A stretch of 61,985 bases of DNA from Gnetum montanum (GCA_015680685.1 MNCI01002624.1:163683-225667), one strand, 5' to 3'; counted from the first letter of the stretch, positions 24,414 to 36,977 are shown. Made by a program: numbers and translations. The notes: generated by a model from the sequence alone, not told the origin.

Positions 24414-25321
24414 CCCTACACTCAACCATATGAATATGAGCGTTCACGCATGATTCGATTGAACTCCACAGACAGACTAGTTGTGGTATATAGAGTGTTA
24501 CACATTGATTGTAGTTTGCTATCTTCCCACCTAGACTAGTATTTGCTTTTTCACATATGGTTTAGTCCAGAGTGAGGTGCATGATGTGGTCCTAACTAGT
24601 GCTACTCTTAGAGACAATGGAAAATAACTTTGATTAAGCTAAGAGGAAATGGAAGAAGAGAATCTAAGATAGCCTAAGTGCGATGAGCATCCATCCTTAA
24701 TCATCCATACACATCTTGGACCTCATGTACTACTTCCTAGATTACCAAGCATATATTACCTGAGTGCTCCTAGATACGGTACTAGGATACCAAGTAGTCA
24801 CACTTAAATGCTCATGATTAAGTCATACTTATTTCATGTTTAATAATAGGGATAGAAAATAAAGGTAAAGAAATATTAATTAGGAAAATAATAAATAACA
24901 ATAATAGTAATCAATTAAAACTAAGTGAATGTTGCAATGATGAAGTAATCTCAATCTTTATTGCCAGTCATGTATGTGTCCACGTATGTCACACTTGAAT
25001 AAAGGTTCCGTACAATTACAATCATCACACTACAATCATGCACTGGGCAAAGAGTTGAGAAGAACTAAAAAATGACAAAAATACTCTACTCTAACACTAA
25101 CTGACTCTAAAACTTACTTACCCTTTCCTATGTGCCAAAATGTGGTATTTATAGGCTTACACAAGAACCATAATATTGCGTATTCGATATCATTAGCCAA
25201 GCCACGATATCACATACTGAATATTGCAAGTCTGATATCGAGGGTCCAATGTCCAAGGTCTAACGTCAAGGATCCAATGTCAAGTGTCTGATATCAGCAC
25301 CTGACAAACCACAATTCATCA
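24414..25321 (-). repeat. 5' LTR of element B (908 bp seen, inner end in gap)
   Basis: Matches 9236-10231. The outer end TGATGAATTGTGG at 25321 is followed by the target duplication ATACC. It has fewer 14-bp U3 units than its partner. Confidence 0.9.
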
Positions 25322-25326
25322 ATACC

Positions 25327-25715
25327 CCTTAGTTAATGAGTAGCCAAATGAGTTTGTTACACTGAAGTATAATTCATGAGTTGGGAAGCTTCTTTCACCT
25401 AAGGTAGCCACTCCAAATCTACTACACAATATTTTGCATTATCAAAAGATTAGGATTTTACCATCCTAATTTTCTCCATGACTGCTTGCTTAATGGGCAT
25501 TCTGCCACTAATGTTGAAGTGACTAGGTTGATACTATTCATTATTTCTAACATTAGAGTAATTCTAACTACTCATATAGGTAAACATTTGCCTCATGATG
25601 TTATTTTGAGATATTTTTCTATTAGGTTGATTATGGTTTACCCAATTTAAGATCTTAAAAATCCTTCTTGGTAGCATCCTATATCACAAATTTCAAAATA
25701 CTTGTCAATCCAATT
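25327..25715 (-). pseudogene. Ty1/copia-type gag, N-terminal part, very decayed
   Basis: Lies between the element B target site and a copia-type PBS, so it should hold the leader and gag start. Only fragments without clear motifs can be read on the minus strand. The call rests on position: joined to 8517-9235 it precedes the CCHC knuckle by the expected distance. Confidence 0.35.
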
Positions 25716-25727
25716 GCTTTGATACCA
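25716..25727 (-). promoter_or_regulatory. Ty1/copia-type primer-binding site
   Basis: Minus strand TGGTATCAAAGC differs by one transition from TGGTATCAGAGC, the initiator tRNA-Met site of plant copia elements. It follows a short AGT spacer after CTCTTACA, a plausible LTR end at 25731. Confidence 0.65.
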
Positions 25728-25730
25728 ACT

Positions 25731-26394
25731 TGTAAGAGCCTACTAACTACGCTTAGGCTAAAAAGGCATTACTTATATAATTTACATAGATATGAAAAAA
25801 ACTATTTCTTACTAAAAATGAATGGATGCCAAGAGAAACTTATTAGGCAAAGAAAGAAGCATCCATAAATAGGTGCATAGGGACAAGAGAACATCTATAG
25901 TAAAATTTAAAAAATGATAAAAATAATGTAAATAGCCTAATATGTGTCAAATATAACCTATTTACTACCAAAGTAGGAGATAATCTATTTTTTCAAGACA
26001 TAAAATAATAATCATAGTAATGAGCAAATTAATAATGAAAAATAAACAAAGCATAAAAAATTAAAACTAGAAATTGCATTAAGATCCAAAGAACCCCATG
26101 ACAAAAAACAAGTGAAAAATCCAATTATAGTTACATCTAATAGACATTATGTAATAACATTGCATAATTAGATGAAAGTAATAAATGTATAATGAAATGT
26201 AATATAACCAACATTCAAAATAAAATTTTCTTATATCTTAAACATGCAAAACATAATATAAGTTCTACAATGAATATGGAATTTGTAAATCCAATTAAGC
26301 ATTAAAGAATAGAATGAAACCTAAACTAAAATCCAAATCTTAATAAAACATTTCAAAAATATGAATTAATCATTAGAAACATTATTTAAATTTT
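25731..26394 (-). other. AT-rich interval, presumed start of copia 5' LTR
   Basis: An LTR should begin here on the minus strand because of the adjacent PBS, but its other end cannot be fixed without the partner LTR. No reading frame is recognisable. Confidence 0.35.
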
Positions 26395-29057
26395 TCTCAT
26401 GAAACCTTTGCTAAAAGAGTTAATAATATTCATCATCTCTGTAATGGGAAAAATTGGGCTTGGGACCATGAAGACATCAAGCAATCCTACATGAACAATT
26501 CTTACTTGAATAGCCTCGAATGTCTAGTCAGTCAACTAGTGTTGTATAGGTTCCACCTCACCAAACTTGAGGATTAATTTCTTCTTAGTGCATGTTGAAG
26601 TAATTACAATAACTTTAGCTGATGTCACAACCCCTATAACATAGCAAAAAAATGGTGTGTTAGTCTTGACATAGGTGTTTCATGTAAAACAAAACATAAT
26701 GAATATCACCAAATTAAATCAAAACTAGTGTATCCATTTAAATGTTAACATGAAGATAACCAAAATAAATAGATAAAAATACTCACTTCACCTATATAAT
26801 AAAGGCATCATAGAAGCTTTAGGAGATGGGTTCACTTCTACATCATGAGATGGATTTTCCCACCCACTATGAATCATTCCATTGGCTAGACACCTTCAAT
26901 AGGCCTTAGGATGATGTTTGATGTAATTTTCAAATTCATCCTACAATTGTTCCATTACCTCAAGCCTCACTATTGGGCTTTTGGTAAACACCCCCAATGC
27001 TATTTGTGCTAAGGGTAAAAGATTTTCACTCTTGATAAATCCTTAATAATTTACCTTGTACCTATAGGTGTGTGAAACAACATAAATTATTACAACTTGA
27101 TTACATAACAAAAGAGACTTAACAATAAACTAAATTATAGTAATTACACATACCCCTCTATACAGTAGATAGTGCCAAGGGGTTTTGAAACAATGTATGC
27201 ACACAATGGCCAACAAGCAAGGTGTTATCAGTGTTCTATCAACTAATTTCAAACATATCCAAAATTTTGGACAATTTTCAAGTGTCCACAATGGTCATGT
27301 CATCATTTGTGTCAACCTCTACATGAACCTTAGAATCATCAACTAAGAACTTGATGATCATACTAGAAGAGTGAGGCAAGATGGCTTTCACAATAATGGT
27401 TGCTGTATGGGATGCTAAGTGTCACCAAACCATCACACTAAAGTTTTGTAATAAGTAGTTTAGGAACTCCCTTACTCCTAGCCTAATCCATAGAAAGCAT
27501 ATTTCCCACTTCATGTTGAGATGTGGAGTGTTGGGCCTAGGCATATGAAAGCAACATAGGATCCCAACCAACTCAATAACTATCATGATGAGCTTCAAAA
27601 AGGCCCTATACCATCCAACACATAATTGTTACAACTTTGTATAAACCAAAATTAAAACTTAATAATCATAAAATACCAAAAATATTGTAATTTCAACATT
27701 TTCAGCCTTTACAACCAAATACCACTTCAACCAAGGAAAATAACACATAGGCAAAAATAGCAAATGGAACAATTAACACTTACACAAAAATGGCGATTTA
27801 CAACCAAAAACATGGAAATGATAGTTTAGAACTGAAAACATAGAAATAACAATTTAGAATTAAGATTTTAGTTTTCATGATAAATTCCATGCTTAGGAAG
27901 AACTTAAAACACAACCAAAGGCCATAATGCAAAATTCAACAAAATGGAACAACACCAAAACTGTAAGTAATGGCTACAGTAAATAGCTAATAAAAAATAT
28001 TAAAATTTTTTTAATTTAACTCAAACCACCTCTAAACCACTCCCAACACCTCAACCAATCCCTAGGAACTTGGGACGTTGATGGAAAAATTTTTCCAAAG
28101 TATCAACTTTTCCCATCTCCACAAGGGTAAATACATAATAACCTTAAAACCAAATTCTACACCACTTTACCAAAAATTTCATAAAAAATTAACTGCTTAT
28201 CCAAATTTGGTGATTCCATAGCCATTGGAATCATAAAACCATAGACTAAAAAAAATAAGAAAACCCAAGAAAATATTAACCATTTTGATAGAAAAAAAAT
28301 GCAAAATTAACCTAAATGTGGTCATCCTAACCAAAACACCATTTTGGACAACTTCAGGAGAACACTCATCGTAAATTAACCATTCGTCCAAATTCAATGA
28401 TTTCATAGTCATTGGAATCTTTGAATAATAAAATAAAAACCCACAACCATAAAACTAAAAAATTTCTAACCATTTATTATAGAAAAATTCCAAATTTACA
28501 CAAAAAATGGCCAAAAAAAACTAAAAACTCACTTGCTATTGTTTCATAGAAATACTAATAAGAAGTTAATTGTAAGGCAAATTCAAGTGGTTTAAAAATC
28601 AAAGTGATATAAAAAATATCCAATAACTCCATAGCCTAGAAAAATTAAAATACAAAGTTATTTTCTTACGAAAAAATTCAACAGTGACATTACTTTTTTG
28701 TGTGGGAAAAAGCAAAAAATCCATGGAATTCATGGAAAATAACATTTATACCACAACATAGACAAAAATTAAAACTTAAGAAACATCAAAAACAAGTAAA
28801 AATTATCTAAATCTACCAGGGAAGTTTTACAAAATTCCAATATGATCAACACACAAGCCTAGATTTGAGAAAACACAAAGGTGCTAAGCTAGAAATAGAA
28901 TAATCTCTCATGGAAAAATAGTCAAGGTTATGTACCTAGAATAAGCAATGGTGGAGCTTTCTCCAATCCTTGGACCTGGAAGTTGTAAAATACCATGAGC
29001 TACTACATGTACCTCCTCCAAAGTAGGGTTCTTGGTAGGAGCCTTCCTTCTCGACAT
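26395..29057 (-). pseudogene. Degenerate multi-exon gene-like sequence of unknown product
   Basis: Four open blocks on the minus strand follow one another. Block 1 starts at ATG 29057 (MSRRKAPTKNPTLEEVHVVA) and runs to about 28938, ending YSR before GTACAT. Block 2 covers about 27600-27155 (FHMPRPNTPHLNMKWE, KFLVDDSKVHVEVDTNDD). Block 3 covers about 27050-26780 (SENLLPLAQIALGVFTKSP, DEFENYIKHHPKAY). Block 4 covers about 26622-26395 (VVTSAKVIVITSTCTKKK, VGLLDVFMVPSPIFPITEMM) and ends in a stop. Block 4 is preceded by a T-run and GTTATAG, an acceptor-like site. GT/AG-like borders flank the others. The few in-frame stops are mostly TAG/TGA at likely Trp codons. The family is not recognised. It could be a captured host gene or an unknown transposon gene. 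Confidence 0.45.
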
Positions 29058-29139
29058 GGTTAAAAATGATGTAGAAAACACTAAAAATCCTTGAGTGCTA
29101 GCAATCCTAGAACAACTATGTTGGCACTTGGGATAGGAA

Positions 29140-31600
29140 AAGGGTTGACTATGCTAGGGCTAGTGATAGTAATAGGAACATAGCTTCAATCTTGAGCACA
29201 TCAACTTGAACTGGAGGAATAGTAAATGATTTTTGCAAAGATTGAAGCATAGAAAAACAACTTAAACCTAAGCGACCACCATGAAATCCTAGTTTTCATG
29301 ATGAACACCCACTACTCCCATTGAACTTAGAGATTCAAATTAGCAAGTAAGACTATGCTGGGTGAGAGAAAGGCCATTCCATCCAAATTTTCTAATTTAG
29401 TATGGACCTCACTAGGTGCTCAACATGTAAACCAAGAAAACCATGACTACACTAGGATTTGGGCATCCAAGCCTAAGTACACTAGGAATTAAACCCTTGG
29501 GAGCCGTGGAATAGATGCCAAATCCCATCCACTCCCAAAAACCAATCCTCAATCTTGCATACATGCTACGGAGCCTCATGCTTGAGCTATCAAACCAAGT
29601 GTCAACATCTATGCCAACTAAACTAAAAAGGCCTCAAAATCTATTTTCCCAAGTGACTATACTAGTTTAGTGTAGTAAAATGGGATATGATGCCTTTTAC
29701 CACATCCCATCAACTCATTTATGCTAAGCATTGATCCATGGAACTCTATACCAAAATTAGTAGTTGTGTATTAGAATTAGTAGTTACCAAGCATCTAAAT
29801 AGCCTTAAATCTCATCACAAATTGGTTATTGGACATGACTATGCTAGACCAGTGTAGTCAACAATGGAATAACCATTTTCTCACTCATCAAGATTACAAT
29901 CGATACCAAACCATCATGCCATGTTCCCAAACCCTAGTTAGAGCTTCCAACAGCTTCAAAACTTTGTGAAATTCATCAAATGATGCCAAAAATCAACCAC
30001 AACTTATGACTACAATAGTCCAACATAGTCATAATGTTTACAAGTGGGATTGACCATGAAAATAGTAATAAACCTCCAAAATGCAATTCCATAACATCTA
30101 CACCTCCACAAGACTCCCAATGATCCTAGACTGTCAATCAATCAAGCAAAAATCCATCAAAATGAGTATCCTAAGCCTGACTATCCTAGGAATTACATGC
30201 CTATGTTGGGCCAATGTAGTTACTAGTGGAGCCTAGTGTAGTCCATATGAAAAACCTCAAAATAGATCATTCCCAAGCCAAGTTGACTTCCAAAAACACA
30301 AAACCCTACCAAACTAGGAATCAAGGCTAAAAAAACTCATCACTTTTCATCCCAAAATAAATTTTCCAATCCCAACTATGCTAGGAATTGCATGCCTACA
30401 CTGGGCCAGCATAATCACTCGTGAAGCTCAATATAGTCCACATGAAAAATCCCAAAAAAATTCATAAATAACTCAAATTAAATTTTGGAAAATCTTGGAA
30501 CCCTACTAGAGTCTATTTTCACCATAAAATTCACCATCTTCCATCCCAAGCATACTAACTATGTTGGAAATTGCATGCCTATGCTAGGCTAGTGTATTCA
30601 TCAATGGATGCTAGTGTAGTCCACATGGAAAACACCAAAATATGCTAGATATAGCTCAAATTAACTCTAGAAAAGACCTAAAATCCTGCCCAATCCTATT
30701 GAGACCATAAAACACTAGGAAACAAGCCAAAATTCATCATTTTTTAGTACAAACCTCTTAACTATGCTAAGGATGCCATGCCTATGTTGGGCTAGTGTAG
30801 TTAAGAGGTATTTCACCTTTCCAAGACCCAAACAACCACTAGAATTGACAATTTTCATGCCAAAACCCTAGCTAGCTTCACCAGTAGCCCCAAAGGTTCA
30901 TTAGCATGATCAATTAGGCATGGAAACTTACCAGAAATCAAAATTTATGCATGACTACACTAGGGAAGCTTGTGACTACACTAGCCTAGTGTAGTCATAG
31001 TGAAATCATGTTTTATGACAAGGTTGATCAGCATTATACGACTTCAAATAGCTGAAAATTGACTTGGGAAGTCCAAAACCCTATTCAACCTCACCCCAAT
31101 TGCAATTTCACTCTATTTAAGATATAGAAATATTGAATTCCACTTAACTATGCTAAGTTCATGCATGACTACACTAGACCAATGTAGTTTTATGGGAAAT
31201 GCCATAAAAATAACCTTTGTTGCCCAAATTCAACCTCCAAATAGTTAATTCAGTCCTTCCAAAAGCCTACACTACCCTACGAAGCTAATAAAGCACTAAT
31301 TCCAACCCTAAGATCCCATGAATTTATCTATTCCATGTGATTATGTTGGCCTAATGTAGTCATAAATAGAAAAGTGAGTTTTAGCATATGAGAGGTAAAA
31401 ATAGATCCAAAATATATCAATCTTCAATACCAACCCCCTACACTGGCTTTCTAGACCATCAGGAGTTCAAAAGTAACCATATTGACCTTGGGAAACTGTC
31501 CATTAGTGTTGACTACATTGTGGATTACATGACTATGGTGGGCCAACGTGGTCACTAGTAGATCCCAACGTAGTCACAAGAAAAGTGTCAATTTTACCTT
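29140..31600. repeat. Diverged tandem array, period about 170-210 bp
   Basis: The anchor GACTATGCTAGG...AGTGTAGTC recurs near 29143, 29444, 29656, 29837, 30008, 30179, 30375, 30557, 30760, 30952, 31147, 31338 and 31510. A second anchor, AAACCCTA with a short pyrimidine-rich tail, recurs at the same spacing (for example 29928, 30298, 30498, 30862, 31073). The first anchor is an imperfect inverted repeat. Units differ strongly in sequence. The array lies upstream of the Tat1 RT, where Tat/Ogre elements can have an intron. No coding is seen. Confidence 0.75.
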
Positions 31601-31739
31601 AAAATAGCCTTAAAATGAGCCCCTCAAGTGCCCAAACTTTACTAGCAACCTTGTAGCCTCATACCATGGCCTACTTAGGCCTAAAACTAGTAACATTTAT
31701 TCCGAATTCATCAATAGTGATCATGTTTTACATACATTT

Positions 31740-32760
31740 CCTACCTTGGTTGGTTTGATCTTATTCCATTGTATTTTGACATGGTTTGACATTGGTATGC
31801 ATTATTGACCTTCATTGCCCCATCATTCGATGTCATTTGGCTTCATTTTTGTTATTTGAACATCATTTGGCTTTATTCCATTAAATATTTCTATCATTTG
31901 GCATATTTTAACCTTAAAGAACTATGTTGAAAATGATTTACTCCATTGGACATCATCACGCCCTTATTTTACCCTTTAGAGCATCATTTGATGGGATTTG
32001 GCCATCTTTGGAGTCTCACATGACATTAATTGTCATTACTTAGCTATCATCTAGCTATATTCCATGCTAGCTATTTTGGCCTTTAAGACCTTTTTTGGCT
32101 AGGCTCTAGCCTTGTTTGACATCTTTTGAAGGTGCTTCACTATTGTTAAGTTGTCATTTGACCTCATTCAATCATCATTTGGACTCCATTTGGTCCCATT
32201 TGGTATCATTTATCTATCATGTGTCTTTTTTCCAAGATTATTAGCATCTTGATTTACCCCATCTGCCTTATCCTGTCCTCTATGATCTTTATTGATCATG
32301 TTTTAGCCTTTTTCAACCTTAGTGAATGGTGCTTGACCATCATTTGACTATCATTTAGCCTTCATTTGACTCTATTCTACCATTAGTTGACCTCATTTAG
32401 CCTCTACATCACTTCAATTTCATTATATTTACCTTGTTCTCCCTATTCTGGGCTATGTTGACCTTTGCTAACCTTTGATTGGTATTATGTGATGGGGTTG
32501 GTCATTCTTGATCATCATTTGATACCATGTAACTATGGCTTGCCAAGGCCTTAAAATGGTAACAAGGCCTACTAATCCCTAAAATTGGCAAAAGTGTAAC
32601 CTTATTTGACCATGTTTAACCTTATTTTTTATACTTTCATTATGCTTCAACTTGCTTTCACCTTGCTTGACCTTTATCTGACTCTATGTGGCCTTTGTTC
32701 CATCTTATTTGTCTTCATCTACCTTTTATGAGCTTGTTTGACTTTGTTTGCAATTTGTTT
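31740..32760. repeat. Degenerate short-motif repeat field
   Basis: CATCATTTGGC / CATTTGACC-like motifs recur every 10-25 bases for about 1 kb without a fixed unit, and the field blends into the lead-in to the Tat1 RT. No coding is visible on either strand. Confidence 0.55.
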
Positions 32761-32881
32761 GACATTGAAATAGCATGTGTTTACATAGTTACTAAGATAT
32801 TTTATAGTGTTTTGGAATTATTTACTTATTTTTACCTAGGTACCACTTAAGATGCTTATGATTGATATGCAGGATTAGAGT

Positions 32882-34130
32882 ATGGACATCTGGAAGCAAA
32901 TCACCTTGCCATTGAGCTTGAATGGACCTCATGATGATGTTGAACAATGCATCAACTTTAATTATCTAGATCTTGAACCCGAGGGTCTTGTTGACCATAT
33001 AGCCTCAATATGGAAACCTCTAGAGTGGCTTGAAAACCTAGTCAAAATCCTTGACCTTAAAGCTAGCGACATTATCAAAGACTTTCTAGTTGAGGTTCTT
33101 GTCACAACACATAGTGGTGAGGAAAAAACACTAAAACTAAATTTCTTACTGGAACCTCAATAGGCTCAAGACATCACCAATGTCCTAGAAGACAACATTA
33201 AGGTCTTTACCTAGTCATATGAGGATATGTCAGGTCTCAACCCATGTTTAGTCCAACATAACATCATACTTGATCCTAGCATTAGACCAATTAAGTAAAA
33301 GGTTCATAAGATTAGACTTGATTCAACCCTGGTAGTTTGTGATGAAATCACAATAATATACCAAGCTAGTTTCATCAAATTTATTGATTACATGGAATGG
33401 ATGTCCAACATAGTGGTAGTCCCTAAGAAAAATGAGAGTATACACATTTACATCAATTTCTAAGACCTAAATAAGAAAACTATAAAAGATAATTAATTTA
33501 TTGATACTACGACTAGGCATGCCTTATTATCCTTTATGGATGGGTTCTCGGGATATAGCTAGATTAGGATTAACCCAAAGCATCAACTCAATAGTACCTT
33601 CATGACCCCTTGAAGTACCTTTTATTACACTATGATGTCCTTTGGCCTAAAGAACGTAGGAGTGACCTACCAAAGAGCTATGATGTATATCTTTAGTGAC
33701 TATATGTTAGGTTTGCTCAATGATTACATAGATGATATAGCTATTAAGTCCAAAGTGGAGACTGATCATGCATGTGACCTTGACCTTGTACTTAAATGTT
33801 GCCCCAAGTATAAGCTCAAGCTTACTCCCAAAAAGTATGTCTTTCATATCAAAACTAGTAAAATGCTCAGGTTTGTGGTATTTAAAGTAAGGATATGTGT
33901 CAATTGTAATAAGGTTAAAGTCATTTCCAACTTGGCAGCACCTACTAGCCTTAATGAGCTTTGATGATTACAAGGTAGATTGCAATTTATCTATAGGTTT
34001 ATCACTAGGCTCATAGATAAGTTACAACCCATGCAACACTTTCTTCAGAAAGGAGTTCACTATGAATGGATAGCTCAATGCCAAGATGCCTTTGGAAACA
34101 TTAAGCAAGAGTTGGCATAATTACTGATGG
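32882..34130 (+). pseudogene. Tat1 reverse transcriptase, badly decayed
   Basis: ATG 32882 (MDIWKQITLPLSLNGPHDDV) follows TATGCAG, an acceptor-like site matching that before the Tat2 RT. Recognisable blocks are MSNIVVVPKK, LLSFMDGFSGYS (motif A Asp kept), MMSFGLKNVGVTYQRAM, the catalytic YIDD at 33725-33736, and GRLQFIYRF. Stops are frequent (33160, 33210, 33460, 33495, 33560 and others). It is co-linear with the Tat2 RT but far more damaged, so it is an older insertion. No gag, protease or LTR of this element was found. Confidence 0.82.
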
Positions 34131-34980
34131 TATATCCACTGCAAAAGGATAATACCTTTTACATCTACCTTGCTATCTCTGATGTGTCCATTACCTCTCT
34201 ATTTTATCAAAAACAAGATGATGAAGTAGAGTTGTCTATATACTACCTCAGCCATGCATTAGTTTCCCATGAGACATGATACATGAAGGTAGAAAAATAT
34301 TTTCTAGCACTAGTCTTCTCATTGAAGAAGTGAAGACACTACCTCTTTAGGATCCAAGTCAATGTCATTTGCAAATACAACATGCTTAGAGCCATCATAA
34401 ACAACATCTATGAGATTAGTCGTATAGCCCATTGGAAAGCCATAATAGTTGAGTTTGATCTTCATTATGTCTCCCAAGTCTCAACGAAAGGTCAAGCTAT
34501 AGCCACACACCTTACTATTTCACTAGTTGATACCATGCAACCATTGACCTTGAATTCCCCAATGAATACAATAATATCGTTAACCAAGTACTTGAGGACT
34601 ATGAGGTGGTCATGCACTTTGAAAAAGCTTCAGTTGCCTCTAGGGCCAATGTTGTTGCCATTATAACATTTCCATCTGATGAAATTCAACCCTTCACCTA
34701 TCATCTTGAATTCCATGTACCAACAACATAGCAGAGTATGAGGGTTTGATCATGGGGATGATGGTAGCTCATGACCTAGGAGTAAAACTCTTAATGATCA
34801 AAGGTTATTTACAACTTATGGTAAACCAAATAACTAGGGTTTATGTATGTAAAGCCAAACATTTGCAACCTTACTATGACCTAGGAAGAAACTACTACAA
34901 CAATTCACAAACATTGATATTCAACATGTACCTTGAACCAAGAATACCATAGTCGATGCCATTGCAACCCTAGTTCTCAA
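34131..34980 (+). pseudogene. Tat1 RNase H and second (archaeal-type) RNase H
   Basis: The first RNase H has FYIYLAISDVSI, YYLSHALVSHE and the HWKAIIVEFDLHYVSQ end (to about 34480). After a linker a second domain is seen as YEVVMHFEKASVASRANVVA, then AEYEGLIMGMMVAHDLGVKL (34735-34800). The dual RNase H marks the Tat clade. The frame is shifted at about 34560-34740 and broken again near 34850. It is not functional. Confidence 0.72.
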
Positions 34981-35269
34981 ACTAACAGCAAATGTATTTA
35001 GCAGGTTACCTATCTTGATTGTGGACTATGTTATTTCCATCATGCAAAACATTTAGGATACCTTTGTAGCCATAGTTCATACCACCCCTCCAAAGAAGTG
35101 ATATGATGATATCAAGTTTTACCTTCTACATGGTGAGCCTTCACAAGGCCTAACTACTTCTCAAAAGGATGTTGTACATAAATGATCAAAACATTATGTC
35201 ATACTAGATGATAAAAAATTATTTCAACAGTCCTACAATGGCATATTATTAGTTTGCTTAGGTAAAACC

Positions 35270-35882
35270 AAAACTTGCATAGTCTTAGAGCAGGTTCATG
35301 AGTGTGTATGTGGGGGACATATAGGACCTAGAGCCATGGCTATTAAGATTAGATAGTTAGACTATTATTAGCCCTATATGAAAAGTGACTACCTATAGAA
35401 GATCAAAACTTGTGACACTTGCTAATGGCATAGCAATCTTATACATGTAATGCTAATAGAATTACACACCACTCAGATAGCCTAAACATTTCAACGATGG
35501 GGGTTGGATATCATTGGACCCATAACACCTAAGTATTTAGTAAGACATAGCTTTATCATCACTACAATTGAATACTTCACAAAGTGGGTTGAAGCTATTC
35601 CTCTAAGGAAGATAACATCTCAACAAGTTTGTAAATTCATATTGGATAACATAGTAGCTCATTTCAATATATCTATGACCATAGTCATAGATAATGTACC
35701 ATTATTTAGTAGCCAAGAAATGAAGGACTTTTGTCATGGGCCAATGGAAAAGTTGAAGCAAGCAACAAGGCCATCATAAATTTTACTTAAGAAGATGTTG
35801 AACAACAGCAAATGCAAGTGGAATGAGAGCCTTTTTCATGCACTTTTGGCCTACTAAACCACATTCCAAACTATAACTATTG
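35270..35882 (+). pseudogene. Tat1 integrase, cut by LTR insertion
   Basis: A zinc-binding remnant (CDTCQWH-like, near 35410-35430) is followed by WGLDIIGPITPKYLVRH (first Asp; frame 35504-35779), FTKWVEAIPLRKITSQQVCK and TIVIDNVPLFSSQEM (second Asp kept, following Gly lost). The third acid lies in a shifted stretch near 35760. The reading ends abruptly at 35882, where an LTR begins, so the integrase C-terminus is missing. Confidence 0.78.
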
Positions 35883-36716
35883 TGATGAGTCATCAAAAGT
35901 GATATTGGGGCTCCGATATCATAGATCCGATATCAAGGATCCAATATCGGGATTAGTAGGAAATGTCGAATATCCAATGTCATTTTTGCCATGCTTGCCT
36001 ATAAATATCACATAGGGGAGATACATAGATAGATAGGTAGAGATAAAAGATAGATAGAATCAGTCAGAATTTTTTCCAATTTTAGTTCCAGTGTATGCCT
36101 GCAGTGTGATGTTTATGGTTGCATGGTGTCCTTATTTGAGTGCAATGTACTTCGGCACATTACATGTTTGGCAATAAAGATCGAGATCATGTACATCATT
36201 GCAACATCTACTTTGCATTTATGATTTTCTTATATTAAAATTTCAATGTATTTTATTATTTCTATTTTTAATTAACATTATTTATGTTCCTCATCATTAA
36301 GCGAAATGAATACAACCAATTGCAAACACATAAGCGTATTGTCTGGTAACCTAGTAGCGATTAGTGTCTAGTAGTCCCAGCAATGACTACATGAATCCCA
36401 AGGTATGTATAGAAAATTAGGTTCAGATACTTATCACCTTAGCTTAAATATAGGATTTATTTCATACCTTTAGTTAATCAACTCTTTCTTATTGTTTCAT
36501 AGTAGGAGTAGCATTAAAGCATTACTGCATACACCTCACTTCGGACTCAACCATACGTGACAAAGCTTCCACTAGTCTGACATGGGAAGACAACGAACAA
36601 CAAAGCACAATAACTATCTTAGAACTCATGATTAGCCCATCCATGAAGTTTGACTAGATCGTGCATATGCACTCGTATTCATATGGTTGGGCATAGGGGT
36701 ACCTTGCTGCTCATCA
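35883..36716 (+). repeat. LTR F, plus strand (834 bp)
   Basis: Starts TGATGAGTCATCA and ends CTGCTCATCA. U3 has CCGATATCA-type motifs. TATAAATA is near 36001 and AATAAAG near 36173. It is followed by a PBS, so it is a 5' LTR. It is the inverted partner (visibly very similar, same length) of 37080-37913. Confidence 0.88.
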
Positions 36717-36717
36717 T

Positions 36718-36735
36718 TGGTGATGTTGCTAGGGA
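36718..36735 (+). promoter_or_regulatory. Primer-binding site after LTR F
   Basis: TGGTGATGTTGCTAGGGA, a decayed tRNA-Asp-type site one base after the LTR. Confidence 0.75.
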
Positions 36736-36838
36736 TGGTGTTAATTATCTAAGATATTTATATCATACAACTGTGTTGTAGGCATTTCCACACTCTATCT
36801 TTTAACAAGGAGTAACAAGTCACACACGCATCTCCAAG

Positions 36839-36892
36839 ATGTCTCATGCACATGACATTAGTGATTTATCTAGTGGTGAAACTATTTACTAG
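36839..36892 (+). pseudogene. Gag start remnant of element F
   Basis: ATG 36839 opens MSHAHDISDLSSGETIY and then a stop. Position (about 100 bases after the PBS) and style match MSPSSYESASPPSSETG of Ath1. The rest of gag is missing. Unrelated Athila 3' sequence follows. Confidence 0.5.
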
Positions 36893-36977
36893 TGAACCAA
36901 TGTTATATATAGCAACATAGAATGGAGTGAAAAATTGAAAAATTGAAAAAAAAAAAGAGAAGAAAAAAGAACCTGAT

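Larger units (their letters stand above)
9236..25321 (-). mobile_element. Element B: pol-less Athila-type retrotransposon, minus strand, split by Ath1
   Basis: The 3' LTR is 9236-10231 and the 5' LTR 24414-25321. The outer flanks are both ATACC (9231-9235 and 25322-25326), a perfect 5-bp target duplication across 16 kb, which proves the two LTRs belong to one insertion. Internally: deleted env-position ORF 10422-10859, non-coding 10860-12302, then Ath1 (12303-22363), then gag 22555-24326 and an 87-N gap over the gag start and PBS. No pol of its own was seen. It inserted into the copia remnant. Confidence 0.9.

Noticed and set aside
29140-31600. CRISPR-like repeats
   Set aside because: Units are long, diverged and in a plant genome. 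There is no short exact repeat with unique spacers.
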